This document shows, piece after piece, positions 40,892-50,483 of a stretch of DNA of 64,000 nucleotides. Positions within the stretch are counted from its first letter, which is position 1. Each line of letters starts with the position of its first letter. Below the pieces are notes generated by a model that searched no databases, was not told where the DNA came from, and saw only the letters and a list, made by a program, of their open reading frames with translations. The translations under genes and the position numbers were made by a program. Source of the DNA: Clostridiales bacterium (GTDB lineage: Bacteria > Bacillota > Clostridia > Lachnospirales > Lachnospiraceae); assembly GCA_021204025.1 (NCBI GenBank), contig JAJQAC010000050.1, positions 1 to 64,000 on the forward strand. The letters are read 5' to 3'.

Positions 40892-41827
40892 CTACCTTTT
40901 TTCAAATACCCTCAGCTTCGCGCTCTTCGCGCGTTTATTCCCTGCCAGTTCTTCCTCTGAGGGAAGAATCGGTTTTCTTGTTATCACTGTTCCTCTGCTC
41001 ACTCTGCCGCAGGTACATACCGGAAACTCCGGCGGGCAGATACAGGGATTTTCATTTTGGCGGAACCGGCTTTTTACGATTCTGTCCTCCAGCGAATGGA
41101 AAGTAATAATACTCAGCCGCCCTCCCGGCTTTAAACGTTCAATCATCGTGTCAATCGAGCGATTTAAAACCTCCAGTTCCTGATTCAGTTCAATACGGAT
41201 CGCCTGAAAAGTCCGTTTCGACGGATGTCCGCCGGTTGCCTGAATCTTCTTCGGAATCGAAGCCCGGATAATCTCCGTCAGCTCTCCCGTCGTCTCAATC
41301 GGCTTTTTCTGCCTTGCAGCCACAATATGCTTTGCAATGTTTTTCGCGAAACGATCCTCGCCGTAATCACGGATGATCCGATATAGATCTGCTTCCTCAT
41401 ACGTATTGACAATATCGGCGGCCGTCTGCGGATTTCTCTGATCCATCCGCATATCGAGCGGCGCGTCCTCACGGTAAGTAAAGCCGCGTTCGGCATGATC
41501 AAGCTGATAAGAAGAAACTCCCAAATCCAGGTAAATCCCATCCACCTTTGTGATGCCCAGAGAATCTAAAATTTCCGCGATCCTGACATAATTGCTGCGA
41601 ACAATCTGAACCTGTCCGCCATATACGGCAAGCCGATCGGAGGCGGCGGCGACTGCGTCCGCGTCCTGGTCAATCCCGATCAGTCTTCCGGTTCCATCCA
41701 GCCGTTTTAACACCTCAAAGGCATGTCCGCCTCCTCCCAGTGTCCCATCCACGTAGATGCCGCCCGCGTGAATCTGCAGGCTGTCTACCGTTTCCTCCAG
41801 AAGAACCGATTTATGTTCAAACATCAT
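40892..41827 (-). CDS. rsmH: 16S rRNA m4C1402 methyltransferase
   Basis: [60 protein letters not shown]. Confidence 0.98.
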   Translation of the reverse strand: MMFEHKSVLLEETVDSLQIHAGGIYVDGTLGGGGHAFEVLKRLDGTGRLIGIDQDADAVAAASDRLAVYGGQVQIVRSNYVRIAEILDSLGITKVDGIYLDLGVSSYQLDHAERGFTYREDAPLDMRMDQRNPQTAADIVNTYEEADLYRIIRDYGEDRFAKNIAKHIVAARQKKPIETTGELTEIIRASIPKKIQATGGHPSKRTFQAIRIELNQELEVLNRSIDTMIERLKPGGRLSIITFHSLEDRIVKSRFRQNENPCICPPEFPVCTCGRVSRGTVITRKPILPSEEELAGNKRAKSAKLRVFEKR

Positions 41828-42258
41828 ATGCCAAGACCTTCCATGTTTTCCGCAATTTCTTCCATATCGTCGTAGGTATTGGCCGCCTTCCAGTTCTCGC
41901 TGCTCCAGATCTCGATGCGGCTGCCCACTCCGACAAGCACGACATCCTTCTCAATCTTCGCAAACTGACGCAGCACAGCCGGCAACAGGATCCTGCCCTG
42001 CCGGTCGACCTCACATGAGGTTGCCCCCGCGAGGAAAAAACGCGTAAACTTTCTTGCGTTGGCGTTGGTCAGTGGGAGTGAGTGGAGTTTTTCTTCCAGA
42101 GCTTTCCATTCGGTGTTTTCATAGACGAACAAACAGCCGTCGAGTCCTTTTGTTACTACAAATTCGTCTCCGAGCTGTTCCCTGAACTTAGAAGGAACGA
42201 TCAGTCGTCCCTTAGAATCCACTGTGTGATTATACTCGCCCATGAACATTTTTATCAC
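41824..42258 (-). CDS. mraZ: Transcriptional regulator MraZ
   Basis: [27 protein letters not shown] and second SpoVT-like repeat [19 protein letters not shown]. Confidence 0.97.
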   Translation of the reverse strand: MIKMFMGEYNHTVDSKGRLIVPSKFREQLGDEFVVTKGLDGCLFVYENTEWKALEEKLHSLPLTNANARKFTRFFLAGATSCEVDRQGRILLPAVLRQFAKIEKDVVLVGVGSRIEIWSSENWKAANTYDDMEEIAENMEGLGI

Positions 42259-42270
42259 CTGTTACCCTGT

Positions 42271-42358
42271 TGCCCACTCTTCTTCCATTTAAAACCACTT
42301 TAAACCACTTTCCACCACCTGGTAGCATTATTTTAGTACATTCATCATGAAATGGCAA
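42271..42358 (-). promoter_or_regulatory. dcw/mraZ promoter with MraZ-box array
   Basis: Minus strand TTGCCA (42353-42358) - 17 nt - TAAAAT (42330-42335), then GTGGTGGAAA GTGGTTTAAA GTGGTTTTAA ATGGAAGAAG AGTGGG with 10-nt period. Confidence 0.8.
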
Positions 42359-42372
42359 GGAATTTTTCACAA

Positions 42373-42424
42373 AAAAAACGCAAAAAAAGAGACGCCTGAA
42401 AATGGGTTTTCAATCGTCTCCAGA
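42373..42424 (-). terminator. Terminator downstream of lgt
   Basis: Minus strand GAGACGATTGAAAACCCATTTTCAGGCGTCTCTTTTTTTGCGTTTTTTT. Confidence 0.85.
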
Positions 42425-42477
42425 TGTTGTACAAACATATTTTCGTCTACAAGATATAGGCTCTGATCCTCAGGCCC

Positions 42478-43347
42478 TTAACGCCGCTTCTCCCGCGCCG
42501 CTTTCCCACGATGGTACATAATCGCCGCTCCTCCAATCATCATCAGCAACAGGGACACGGCCTGCGACACCGGTATCCCGGTTCCAAAGAGGATCAGCTG
42601 ATCCGAACGAAGTCCCTCGATCCAGTATCGACCCATCCCATATCCGAAAAAGTACATACAAAGGACCTCCCCGTCAAAAGATTTCCATTTACGGTACCAG
42701 AGCAGGAAAATCAGCAGACACAGATTCCAGCAGGACTCATATAAAAAGGTCGGATGGACCTGGATGTATTCGATCCCCTCTTCCACAATCTGATGCGCCA
42801 GAATGTCCGCGTTCAGCATATTCGGATTAACCAAGGACGTGCGGATCCTCATCGCGAAAAGATTGTCTGTGTAACCGCCGAATGCCTCACAATTAAAGAA
42901 ATTTCCCCATCGGCCAATGATCTGTCCCGTCACCAGTCCGAGTACTACCGTATCCACGACAGAGAAAAAATTCAGCTTACAAATCCGGCAAAAGATAACC
43001 GTCGTAAGGATTCCCGCCAGAATACCTCCGTAAATCGCGAGACCACCCGCGCGCAGATTGAAAATCTGAAGCAGATTGTCCTTATAATATTCCCACTGAA
43101 AGATCACATAATACATCCTGGCGCCAATAATTGCAAAAATAATATCATACAGAGCCAGATCCAGATACATATCCGGATCCTGTCCTCTCCGCTTCGCGTC
43201 GCTCTGAATCAGCGCGATGCCCGCCAGCATCCCGCAGCCGATAATGATCCCGTAAAAAGCGATCCGGAAGCCAAAGATCGAAATGCTGTTTTTCAAATGC
43301 TGAATGGTTATTCCCAGATGTACAAAACCGATATCCGCTCCTGCCAT
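42478..43347 (-). CDS. lgt: Prolipoprotein diacylglyceryl transferase
   Basis: Lgt signature TGQIIGRWGNFFNCEAFGG; RQN-like GRYWIEGLRSDQL. Start at MAGADIGFVHLG. Confidence 0.95.
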   Translation of the reverse strand: MAGADIGFVHLGITIQHLKNSISIFGFRIAFYGIIIGCGMLAGIALIQSDAKRRGQDPDMYLDLALYDIIFAIIGARMYYVIFQWEYYKDNLLQIFNLRAGGLAIYGGILAGILTTVIFCRICKLNFFSVVDTVVLGLVTGQIIGRWGNFFNCEAFGGYTDNLFAMRIRTSLVNPNMLNADILAHQIVEEGIEYIQVHPTFLYESCWNLCLLIFLLWYRKWKSFDGEVLCMYFFGYGMGRYWIEGLRSDQLILFGTGIPVSQAVSLLLMMIGGAAIMYHRGKAAREKRR

Positions 43348-43633
43348 CGAAATACCCTCCCTGTCTGCGATAGGATAAAATGCCGTGAATTGCTGCAAAG
43401 CATAAGTTCGATTACGAAAATCAAAGATTTTCTATCTCACTTATCCCTGCTTCACACTCATGCCATTCATGCTATCACAAAGCCGTGAAAAAAGCAAATT
43501 TTATTCGAGATCTCCATACTTTTCATTGACTTTTCTCTCATTCTGTGATAATCATTTAATGTGTGCGTTAAAGCATTAAAGTTCAAAACTGTAAAGTTCA
43601 GCGCATCAATTTATTTTACACACTAAGAAAAGG

Positions 43634-45226
43634 ATGGGGACATTTATGAAACTGGTAATTCTTCTGTTTTATTTTGCCGTAATGATCAGCATCGGCCTTT
43701 ACTGCCGCAGACACGCGACGGACGTCAACGGATTTGTACTCGGCGGACGCTCGGTCGGTCCGTGGCTGACCGCTTTCGCTTACGGCACCTCGTATTTCTC
43801 CGCAGTCGTATTCGTCGGATACGCGGGACAGTTTGGATGGAAATACGGCATCTCGGCCACCTGGGCCGGTATTGGCAACGCGGTTATCGGCTCACTCCTC
43901 GCATGGGTGGTTCTGGGACGACGGACACGCATTATGACCAGGCATCTCGACTCCGCGACTATGCCGCAGTTTTTCGGTCAGCGTTTCCAGAGTACGCCGT
44001 TAAAGATCATGGCTTCTGTCATTATCTTTATCTTTTTGATTCCTTACACGGCTTCTCTCTATAACGGTCTCTCGCGCCTGTTCGGTATGGCGTTTGATAT
44101 CGACTACTCGGTCTGCATCGTCCTGATGGCGGTTCTCACCGCGGTCTACGTCATTGCCGGCGGTTATATGGCTACCGCTATCAACGACTTCATCCAGGGA
44201 ATCATCATGCTCTTTGGTATCTCAGCGGTTATCTCGGCCATCTTAAAGAGCAACGGCGGATTTCTGGCTTCCCTGGACGGTCTCGCACGCATCACGGATG
44301 AAAGTGTATCCACTACGCCCGGCGTCTTTGCCTCCTTCTTCGGACCAGACCCGCTGAATCTGATGTTCGTCGTCATCCTGACCTCTCTGGGAACCTGGGG
44401 TCTGCCGCAGATGGTACAGAAATTCTACGCGATCAAAGACGAAGAAGCCATCAAAAAGGGAACGATCATTTCCACGCTCTTCGCTCTCGTTGTTTCGGGC
44501 GGATGCTATTTCCTCGGCGGATTCGGACGGCTCTATTCTGATCAGATTGACGTGGCAGCCAATGGCTATGACTCGGTCGTCCCGACGATGCTCCAGAACC
44601 TGACACCCGCCATGATCGCTCTTGTGGTTATCCTGGTCCTCTCCGCTTCCATGTCAACCCTTTCGTCCCTTGTCATCGCATCCAGTTCTACCCTGACAAT
44701 CGACTTTCTGAAAGACAATTTTATTAAGGAAATGGACGAGAAAAAACAGGTGCTCTACATCCGTGTCCTGGTCGTCGTATTTATCGCAATCTCCGCTATC
44801 ATCGCGCTGATCCAGTATAAGATGGCAGTCACCTTTATCGCTCAGCTGATGGGGATCTCCTGGGGAGCGCTGGCCGGCTCTTTCCTCGCGCCTTTCCTGT
44901 ACTCCCTGTACTGGAAAAAGACTTCACGGGCGGCCTGCTGGGTTTCTTTCTTCTTCGGCTCGATCCTGATGGTCGTCGATATGCTGGTTCCCTCCTGTCT
45001 GCCGGCAATCATGCGTTCTCCGATCAACTGCGGAGCCATCGCCATGCTGACCGGATTTATCATCGTACCGGTTGTGAGTTTCCTCACGCCAAAGATGGAT
45101 GCTAAATATATGGAAGAAGTATTTTCCTGCTATGATGTCGTTCATGAGGTTCCGCTCAAGGTAGCGCTGCCCAAAGACAAAAACGCAAATAACAAAAACC
45201 ATAAAAGCAAAAAAAATCGCAGATAA
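43634..45226 (+). CDS. Sodium:solute symporter (SSS family)
   Basis: 530 aa, ~13 TM; ATDVNGFVLGGRSVGPWLTAFAYGTSYFSAVVFVGYAG. Confidence 0.92.
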   Translation: MGTFMKLVILLFYFAVMISIGLYCRRHATDVNGFVLGGRSVGPWLTAFAYGTSYFSAVVFVGYAGQFGWKYGISATWAGIGNAVIGSLLAWVVLGRRTRIMTRHLDSATMPQFFGQRFQSTPLKIMASVIIFIFLIPYTASLYNGLSRLFGMAFDIDYSVCIVLMAVLTAVYVIAGGYMATAINDFIQGIIMLFGISAVISAILKSNGGFLASLDGLARITDESVSTTPGVFASFFGPDPLNLMFVVILTSLGTWGLPQMVQKFYAIKDEEAIKKGTIISTLFALVVSGGCYFLGGFGRLYSDQIDVAANGYDSVVPTMLQNLTPAMIALVVILVLSASMSTLSSLVIASSSTLTIDFLKDNFIKEMDEKKQVLYIRVLVVVFIAISAIIALIQYKMAVTFIAQLMGISWGALAGSFLAPFLYSLYWKKTSRAACWVSFFFGSILMVVDMLVPSCLPAIMRSPINCGAIAMLTGFIIVPVVSFLTPKMDAKYMEEVFSCYDVVHEVPLKVALPKDKNANNKNHKSKKNRR

Positions 45227-45241
45227 TTTGCAGTTCTTTGC

Positions 45242-45270
45242 TTGACTTTACGCATATGCCCGGCTATACT
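45242..45270 (+). promoter_or_regulatory. Sigma-70 promoter of the queuosine operon
   Basis: TTGACT (45242-45247) - 17 nt - TATACT (45265-45270). Confidence 0.82.
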
Positions 45271-45278
45271 TGACGACA

Positions 45279-45322
45279 GACAGTTCGTTGGCACCATCCT
45301 GTCTTTAAACAAAACCAGGGCT
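45279..45322 (+). ncRNA. preQ1-I riboswitch aptamer (candidate)
   Basis: GACAG-ttcg-TTGG-caccatc-CTGTC-tttaaacaaaa-CCAG: P1 GACAG/CTGTC, H-type pseudoknot TTGG/CCAG, A-rich tail; immediately downstream of the promoter and upstream of queD. Confidence 0.78.
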
Positions 45323-45369
45323 GATTGCGAAATTGCTTATCAATCATTATGATTATTTAGAACAATGAA

Positions 45370-45398
45370 CGCAGGCCCATTTCGGTGCCTGCGTTTTT
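45370..45398 (+). terminator. Intrinsic terminator of the riboswitch leader
   Basis: CGCAGGC...GCCTGCG followed by TTTTT, 30 nt before queD. Confidence 0.82.
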
Positions 45399-45428
45399 AT
45401 TTTTCATCAAATCTCAGGAGAATATTGT

Positions 45429-45866
45429 ATGTTTCTTTTAAAAACAGAGCATTCCTTTGACGCCGCACATTTTCTTGCCGGATATGAGGGAAAATGCAGA
45501 AATATTCACGGACACCGATGGCGCGTCGTGCTGGAGGTATGTGGAACAGCGCTTAAGACCGATGGACAGCAGCGGGGAATGCTGGTGGATTTTTCCCATC
45601 TCAAACAGGACCTCAGAGAAGTTGTGGACACATTTGACCATACTCTGATCGTGGAAAAGGGTTCTCTGTCTGCCGCTCTCGACAGTCTGTTAAGGCAGGA
45701 GGGCTTTTCTGTAACAGAGGTACCGTTTCGCCCGACCGCCGAAGAATTTGCGCGGTATTTTTATGAACAGATAGCCGCGCGCGGATATGACGTAGCCCGA
45801 AGCACAGTATATGAGACACCGGCCAATTGCGCGGAATATCTGGGAAAGGCAGGCGATCCGGCATGA
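45429..45866 (+). CDS. queD: 6-carboxytetrahydropterin synthase
   Basis: HSFDAAHFLAGYEGKCRNIHGHRWRV; VVDTFDHTLI; YETPANCAEYLG. Confidence 0.95.
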   Translation: MFLLKTEHSFDAAHFLAGYEGKCRNIHGHRWRVVLEVCGTALKTDGQQRGMLVDFSHLKQDLREVVDTFDHTLIVEKGSLSAALDSLLRQEGFSVTEVPFRPTAEEFARYFYEQIAARGYDVARSTVYETPANCAEYLGKAGDPA

Positions 45867-46543
45867 AACAGAAAACTCAGAATTTATTTCCGGTCGCCGA
45901 GATCTTTACCAGCATTAACGGTGAAGGCGTTCTGGCAGGACAGCTCTCCGTCTTTGTCCGCTTCTGCGGCTGCAACCTGAACTGTTCCTTCTGTGATACA
46001 ACCTGGGCCAACCAGCCGGATGCCGCCCACACCGTCATGAGTTCAAAGGAAATTGTCAGCGCTGTCTCCCAAACAGAGATCCGCAACGTCACACTAACCG
46101 GCGGCGAACCGCTTCTCCAGCCGGCGATCCGCGAACTCCTGCTGCACCTGTCCGCCCTTCCACAGCTGCGCACAGAGATTGAAACCAACGGAAGCATTGA
46201 TCTCACCCCATACAGGGGCATCCCACGTATCACGTTTACCATGGACTGTAAACTTCCGGGAAGCGGAATGTACGACCAGATGTGTCATGATAATTTTGCC
46301 CTTCTGAGACCTGACGATACGGTCAAATTTGTCGTGGGAGACCGGGATGACCTGCTATGCGCACTCGAAGTCATCCGGCATTACCACCTGACGCATCGCT
46401 GCCATGTCTACTTCAGTCCGGTCTACGGCAAAATCCAGCCGGCTGAAATTGTAGATTTCATGAAAGAATATACATTGAATAACGTGAACCTGCAGCTGCA
46501 GATGCACAAATACATCTGGGATCCCAATGCCAGGGGCGTCTGA
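45863..46543 (+). CDS. queE: 7-carboxy-7-deazaguanine synthase
   Basis: EIFTSINGEGVLAGQLSVFVRFCGCNLNCSFCDTTWA; TLTGGEPLLQ; ATGA overlap with queD. Confidence 0.96.
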   Translation: MKQKTQNLFPVAEIFTSINGEGVLAGQLSVFVRFCGCNLNCSFCDTTWANQPDAAHTVMSSKEIVSAVSQTEIRNVTLTGGEPLLQPAIRELLLHLSALPQLRTEIETNGSIDLTPYRGIPRITFTMDCKLPGSGMYDQMCHDNFALLRPDDTVKFVVGDRDDLLCALEVIRHYHLTHRCHVYFSPVYGKIQPAEIVDFMKEYTLNNVNLQLQMHKYIWDPNARGV

Positions 46544-46630
46544 TCTACTGATAAAAGACGCGGTAAGCTCTGACAGGCACTTATCATCCGTGTCTGTCAT
46601 GCACAACATAGAAAGAGGAGGAATTTCACT

Positions 46631-47203
46631 ATGGCGATCGATACACAGGCTGTGAAAGAACATATCCGCGGGCTCCTAATCGCTCTCGGCGATAACCCGG
46701 ACCGCGAGGGACTAAAGGACACGCCCGAACGTGTCGCGCGAATGTATCAGGAAGTCTTTGAAGGAATGCAGTATACCAACGAAGAGATCGCAAAGATGTT
46801 CGACAAAACTTTCGTAGATGAGCTGGACTTTGAAACCGATTCCCGCGACATGGTCATTGTGCGGGATATCCGGATCTTCAGCTACTGCGAACATCACATG
46901 GCCCTCATGTATGATATGACCGTTACGGTCGCGTACATTCCCAACGGAAAAGTCATCGGCTTAAGTAAGATCGCCCGTATCGCCGACATGGTGTCCAAGC
47001 GCCTGCAGCTGCAGGAACGCATCGGCAGCGACATCGCCCAGATCATGCAGATCGTCACCGGCTCCGAAGACATCGCGGTCCGCATCCAGGGTTCTCACAG
47101 CTGTATGACCGCCCGCGGCATCCGCCAGCCCGATGCCAAAACCATAACCACCACCGTGCGCGGCCGCTTCCTCAGCGAGCCGTCTCTGTTGAATCAACTA
47201 TAA
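46631..47203 (+). CDS. folE: GTP cyclohydrolase I
   Basis: 190 aa; [60 protein letters not shown]. Confidence 0.97.
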   Translation: MAIDTQAVKEHIRGLLIALGDNPDREGLKDTPERVARMYQEVFEGMQYTNEEIAKMFDKTFVDELDFETDSRDMVIVRDIRIFSYCEHHMALMYDMTVTVAYIPNGKVIGLSKIARIADMVSKRLQLQERIGSDIAQIMQIVTGSEDIAVRIQGSHSCMTARGIRQPDAKTITTTVRGRFLSEPSLLNQL

Positions 47204-47235
47204 CGATATATCACGGAAACCTGCCAGCGCCCCCT

Positions 47236-47269
47236 TTTATCGGCAGTTGCTGACGCAACTTCCGATAAA
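47236..47269. terminator. Hairpin downstream of folE
   Basis: TTTATCGGcAGTTGc-tga-cGCAACTtCCGATAAA. Confidence 0.6.
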
Positions 47270-47302
47270 TTACATAATCATTTACTACCCATATACCATA
47301 AC

Positions 47303-47452
47303 GTAGTCCCTGAGAAGGAAAAATATCTGGAGAGGACATTTTTCACGTCGGTTCTTAGTGAGCCGGATGCACTTCCGGCGAACTTAGCACCGCTACGTGA
47401 AAACCTAAGCGCGAGCGGTCCTCGTAAGATATTTTTCCTTCTCAGGGACGGA
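47303..47452 (-). repeat. R1 structured repeat, copy B (full length)
   Basis: Reverse complement ctgagaaggaaaaatatcttacgaggaccgctcgcgcttaggttttcacgtagcggtgctaagttcgccggaagtgcatccggctcactaagaaccgacgtgaaaaatgtcctctccagatatttttccttctcag aligns end to end with copy A. Confidence 0.92.
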
Positions 47453-47483
47453 TGATTACCATGAAAACATGAAAGGAAATATT

Positions 47484-48200
47484 ATGAGAGTATTAGTCCT
47501 CACCAGCGGCGGTGTTGACAGCACGACCTGTCTCGCTCTCGCCGTTGACCGCTATGCCAAAGAAAATGTCACTGCACTGGCCATTACCTACGGACAGAAA
47601 CACTCCAAAGAGATCCAGTCCGCCCGTAAGGTCGCCGCTTACTATGGCGTCGAACTGATCGAACTGGACCTGGCGGAAATCTTCCGCTATGACACGCACT
47701 GCACCCTGCTGACCGGTTCCGCCGGCGACATACCGCAGGAATCCTATGCCGAACAACTGGAAAAGACCAGTGGCAAGCCGGTTTCCACCTATGTTCCTTT
47801 CCGCAACGGTCTTTTTCTCTCCAGTGCGGCCAGCATCGCTCTCTCAAGAGAATGCAGTCTGATCTACTATGGCGCTCACAGTGACGACGCTGCCGGAAAC
47901 ACCTACCCTGACTGCAGCGAATCTTTCAACCGGGCAATGAATGAAGCGATCTGGCTGGGCAGTGGTAACCAGCTGCGCATCGAGGCGCCCTTTGTCAGCC
48001 TCACCAAAGCCGACGTCGTCCGTCTGGGTCTGCAGCTGAAAGTTCCCTATGAACTCACCTGGAGCTGTTATGAGGGCGGTGAGGTTCCCTGCGGCGTCTG
48101 CGGCACCTGCCGGGACCGCGCGGCGGCCTTTGCCGCAAATGGAGTGGAAGATCCTGCTGCATCTGCTCAGTCATCTGCCGGAAAGGAGGCATCCCTATGA
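47484..48200 (+). CDS. queC: 7-cyano-7-deazaguanine synthase
   Basis: [17 protein letters not shown]-terminal zinc cysteines [18 protein letters not shown]. Confidence 0.96.
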   Translation: MRVLVLTSGGVDSTTCLALAVDRYAKENVTALAITYGQKHSKEIQSARKVAAYYGVELIELDLAEIFRYDTHCTLLTGSAGDIPQESYAEQLEKTSGKPVSTYVPFRNGLFLSSAASIALSRECSLIYYGAHSDDAAGNTYPDCSESFNRAMNEAIWLGSGNQLRIEAPFVSLTKADVVRLGLQLKVPYELTWSCYEGGEVPCGVCGTCRDRAAAFAANGVEDPAASAQSSAGKEASL

Positions 48201-48694
48201 CCGGAAGAGACTCATCCGAAACGGATGGCATCACTCTGCTCGGAAACCAGCACACAAAATACCGGGATGATTACGCTCCGGAAGTGCTCGAAACCTTTAT
48301 CAATAAACACCCGGACAATGATTATTTTGTTAAATTCAACTGTCCGGAATTCACCAGTCTTTGCCCCATCACCGGTCAGCCGGACTTTGCCACGATCACG
48401 ATCTCCTATGTTCCCAGTGAGCGCATGGTAGAGAGTAAATCTCTCAAGCTGTACCTTTTCAGTTTCCGCAATCATGGCGATTTTCACGAAGACTGCGTGA
48501 ATATCATTATGAAAGATCTCATCCGCCTGATGGATCCGAAATACATCGAAGTGTGGGGAAAATTCACTCCACGCGGCGGCATCTCCATTGACCCCTATTG
48601 CAATTACGGGAAACCCGGCACCAAATGGGAAGATGTTGCCTGGGAACGTCTCTCCCATCACGACCTGTATCCGGAAAAGGTAGACAATCGATAA
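48197..48694 (+). CDS. queF: preQ1 synthase (NADPH-dependent nitrile reductase)
   Basis: [54 protein letters not shown]. Confidence 0.96.
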   Translation: MTGRDSSETDGITLLGNQHTKYRDDYAPEVLETFINKHPDNDYFVKFNCPEFTSLCPITGQPDFATITISYVPSERMVESKSLKLYLFSFRNHGDFHEDCVNIIMKDLIRLMDPKYIEVWGKFTPRGGISIDPYCNYGKPGTKWEDVAWERLSHHDLYPEKVDNR

Positions 48695-48816
48695 GGATTT
48701 TTTCGGCAAAAAGATCAATTTTTCCTAAATTTATTTTACAAAAATAGTACATCTTTTATAAAAATGTGTTAAACTAAGGATAACTGTTGGATTCATTTTT
48801 ATAAAGGGGGATTACT

Positions 48817-50289
48817 ATGATTGACAATTACAACGCGCTTTTAAAACCAGACGACGAGGAACTCTCCGCGCGTCTCGAGGCAGCGCACACCAGGCTTTTC
48901 GCGCAGCAGATGCAGATGAAAGAGACCCAGCTGCCGGTTGTCGTACTCTTTGAGGGATGGGGCGCAGCCGGCAAGGGAACCATGATCGGCAGAATCATCC
49001 GCAATCTGGATCCGCGCTTCTTTACCGCGGTATCCATGCATGACCCAACGCCCGATGAACAGCGCAAACCGTTTCTGTGCCGGTACTTTTCTCAGATACC
49101 GGAAGCCGGTCGCTTTCTTTTCATGGACACCGGCTGGATGTCGGAAATCACACACAGTGTTCTGAAAGGAACCATGAACCGTCAGGTTTACCGCGACCGC
49201 ATAGGTTCTGTACGTCGTTTTGAGCGCGGTCTGACTGACAATGGCTACCTGGTTCTCAAATTTTTCTTCCATATTACCAAAAAAGAGCAGAAAAAGCGTC
49301 TCGACGCTCTGCTGGATTCCAGGGATACTGAGTGGCAGGTGGATGACTATGACCTCTGGGAAAATAAACACTATAATGAATGTGAAGCCGTATTTGACGC
49401 ATTTCTGGATGATACCAGCACGGCTTCTTCTCCCTGGTACGTCGTCGACGCAAAATCCAAGAAATGGGCGGAACTGCAGGTAATGGAAACCATCGTAGCC
49501 GGGATCGACATGGCGTTAAAAAATCACACCCTGACTGTCCCGCTGGTTCAGAATACCTTCCCACTGCTTCCCATGCCAAAGCTGGCAGACGTCGATCTGA
49601 ACAAAACAATCGCCCCTGAGGAATACAAAACCGAATTAAAACAGCTTCAGGAGCATCTGAGAGAACTGCACAATAAAGCCTATCGGATGCGGATCCCGAT
49701 CATCATCGCCTATGAAGGCTGGGACGCGGCCGGCAAAGGCGGCAACATCAAGCGTCTCACCAGCGCTCTCGACCCACGCGGTTATGAAGTAATCCCCATT
49801 GCCAGTCCCAAGCCTCATGAGAAGAGCCGCCATTTCCTGTGGCGTTTCTGGACCCGACTGCCGAAAACCGGCCATATCGCGATCTTTGACCGTACCTGGT
49901 ACGGCCGTGTCATGGTAGAACGTCTCGAAGGTTTCTGCAGTGAAAACGACTGGCAGCGCGCCTACAATGAGATGAACGAATTCGAAAAAGAGCTCAGCGA
50001 CTGGGGCGCAGTTATTATTAAATTCTGGGTACACATCGATAAAGACACTCAGCTCGCGCGCTTTACCGAACGCCAGAACAACCCTGACAAACAATGGAAG
50101 ATCACAGATGAGGACTGGCGCAACCGCGAAAAATGGGATGTCTATGAGCAGGCCGTCGATGAGATGATTGCCAAGACCAGTACATCCTATGCTCCGTGGC
50201 ATATCCTCGAATCCAATGATAAACACTACGCGCGCATCAAAGCGCTGCGTATCGTCATCGAAGCACTGGAGGACGCCATTTACCATTAA
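48817..50289 (+). CDS. pap: Polyphosphate:AMP phosphotransferase (two-domain PPK2)
   Basis: 490 aa with two PPK2 domains: FEGWGAAGKGTMIGRI...DTGWMSE and YEGWDAAGKGGNIKRL...DRTWYGRVMVERLEG. Confidence 0.92.
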   Translation: MIDNYNALLKPDDEELSARLEAAHTRLFAQQMQMKETQLPVVVLFEGWGAAGKGTMIGRIIRNLDPRFFTAVSMHDPTPDEQRKPFLCRYFSQIPEAGRFLFMDTGWMSEITHSVLKGTMNRQVYRDRIGSVRRFERGLTDNGYLVLKFFFHITKKEQKKRLDALLDSRDTEWQVDDYDLWENKHYNECEAVFDAFLDDTSTASSPWYVVDAKSKKWAELQVMETIVAGIDMALKNHTLTVPLVQNTFPLLPMPKLADVDLNKTIAPEEYKTELKQLQEHLRELHNKAYRMRIPIIIAYEGWDAAGKGGNIKRLTSALDPRGYEVIPIASPKPHEKSRHFLWRFWTRLPKTGHIAIFDRTWYGRVMVERLEGFCSENDWQRAYNEMNEFEKELSDWGAVIIKFWVHIDKDTQLARFTERQNNPDKQWKITDEDWRNREKWDVYEQAVDEMIAKTSTSYAPWHILESNDKHYARIKALRIVIEALEDAIYH

Positions 50290-50295
50290 ATCTCA

Positions 50296-50330
50296 ATTAT
50301 CATAAAATACCTTACGCGATCGTGTGATCG
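50296..50330 (-). repeat. R2 5'-half fragment adjacent to the pap 3' end
   Basis: Reverse complement CACACGATCGCGTAAGGTATTTTATG, like the R2 5' half (CACACGGCCGCGTAAGGAATTTTATGG). Confidence 0.6.
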
Positions 50331-50417
50331 GACAGGAGACGGCTCTTTGTCTCCTGTCCGCCTGCGCCGGCCGCGTATGGCGTAAGCCATAAAATTCCTT
50401 ACGCGGCCGTGTGCATA
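50328..50417 (-). repeat. R2 structured repeat, copy d
   Basis: Reverse complement TATGCACACGGCCGCGTAAGGAATTTTATGGCTTACGCCATACGCGGCCGGCGCAGGCGGACAGGAGACAAAGAGCCGTCTCCTGTCCGAT: same two-hairpin layout with different stem sequences. Confidence 0.85.
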
Positions 50418-50423
50418 CAAACG

Positions 50424-50460
50424 TCAGGCAGGAGGGATGAATAACATCCCTCCTGCCTGT
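50424..50460. terminator. Bidirectional terminator-like hairpin between pap and the MBL gene
   Basis: CAGGCAGGAGGGATG-aataa-CATCCCTCCTGCCTG. Confidence 0.7.
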
Positions 50461-50483
50461 TTGCGCGAAGTGTGATACCATAT

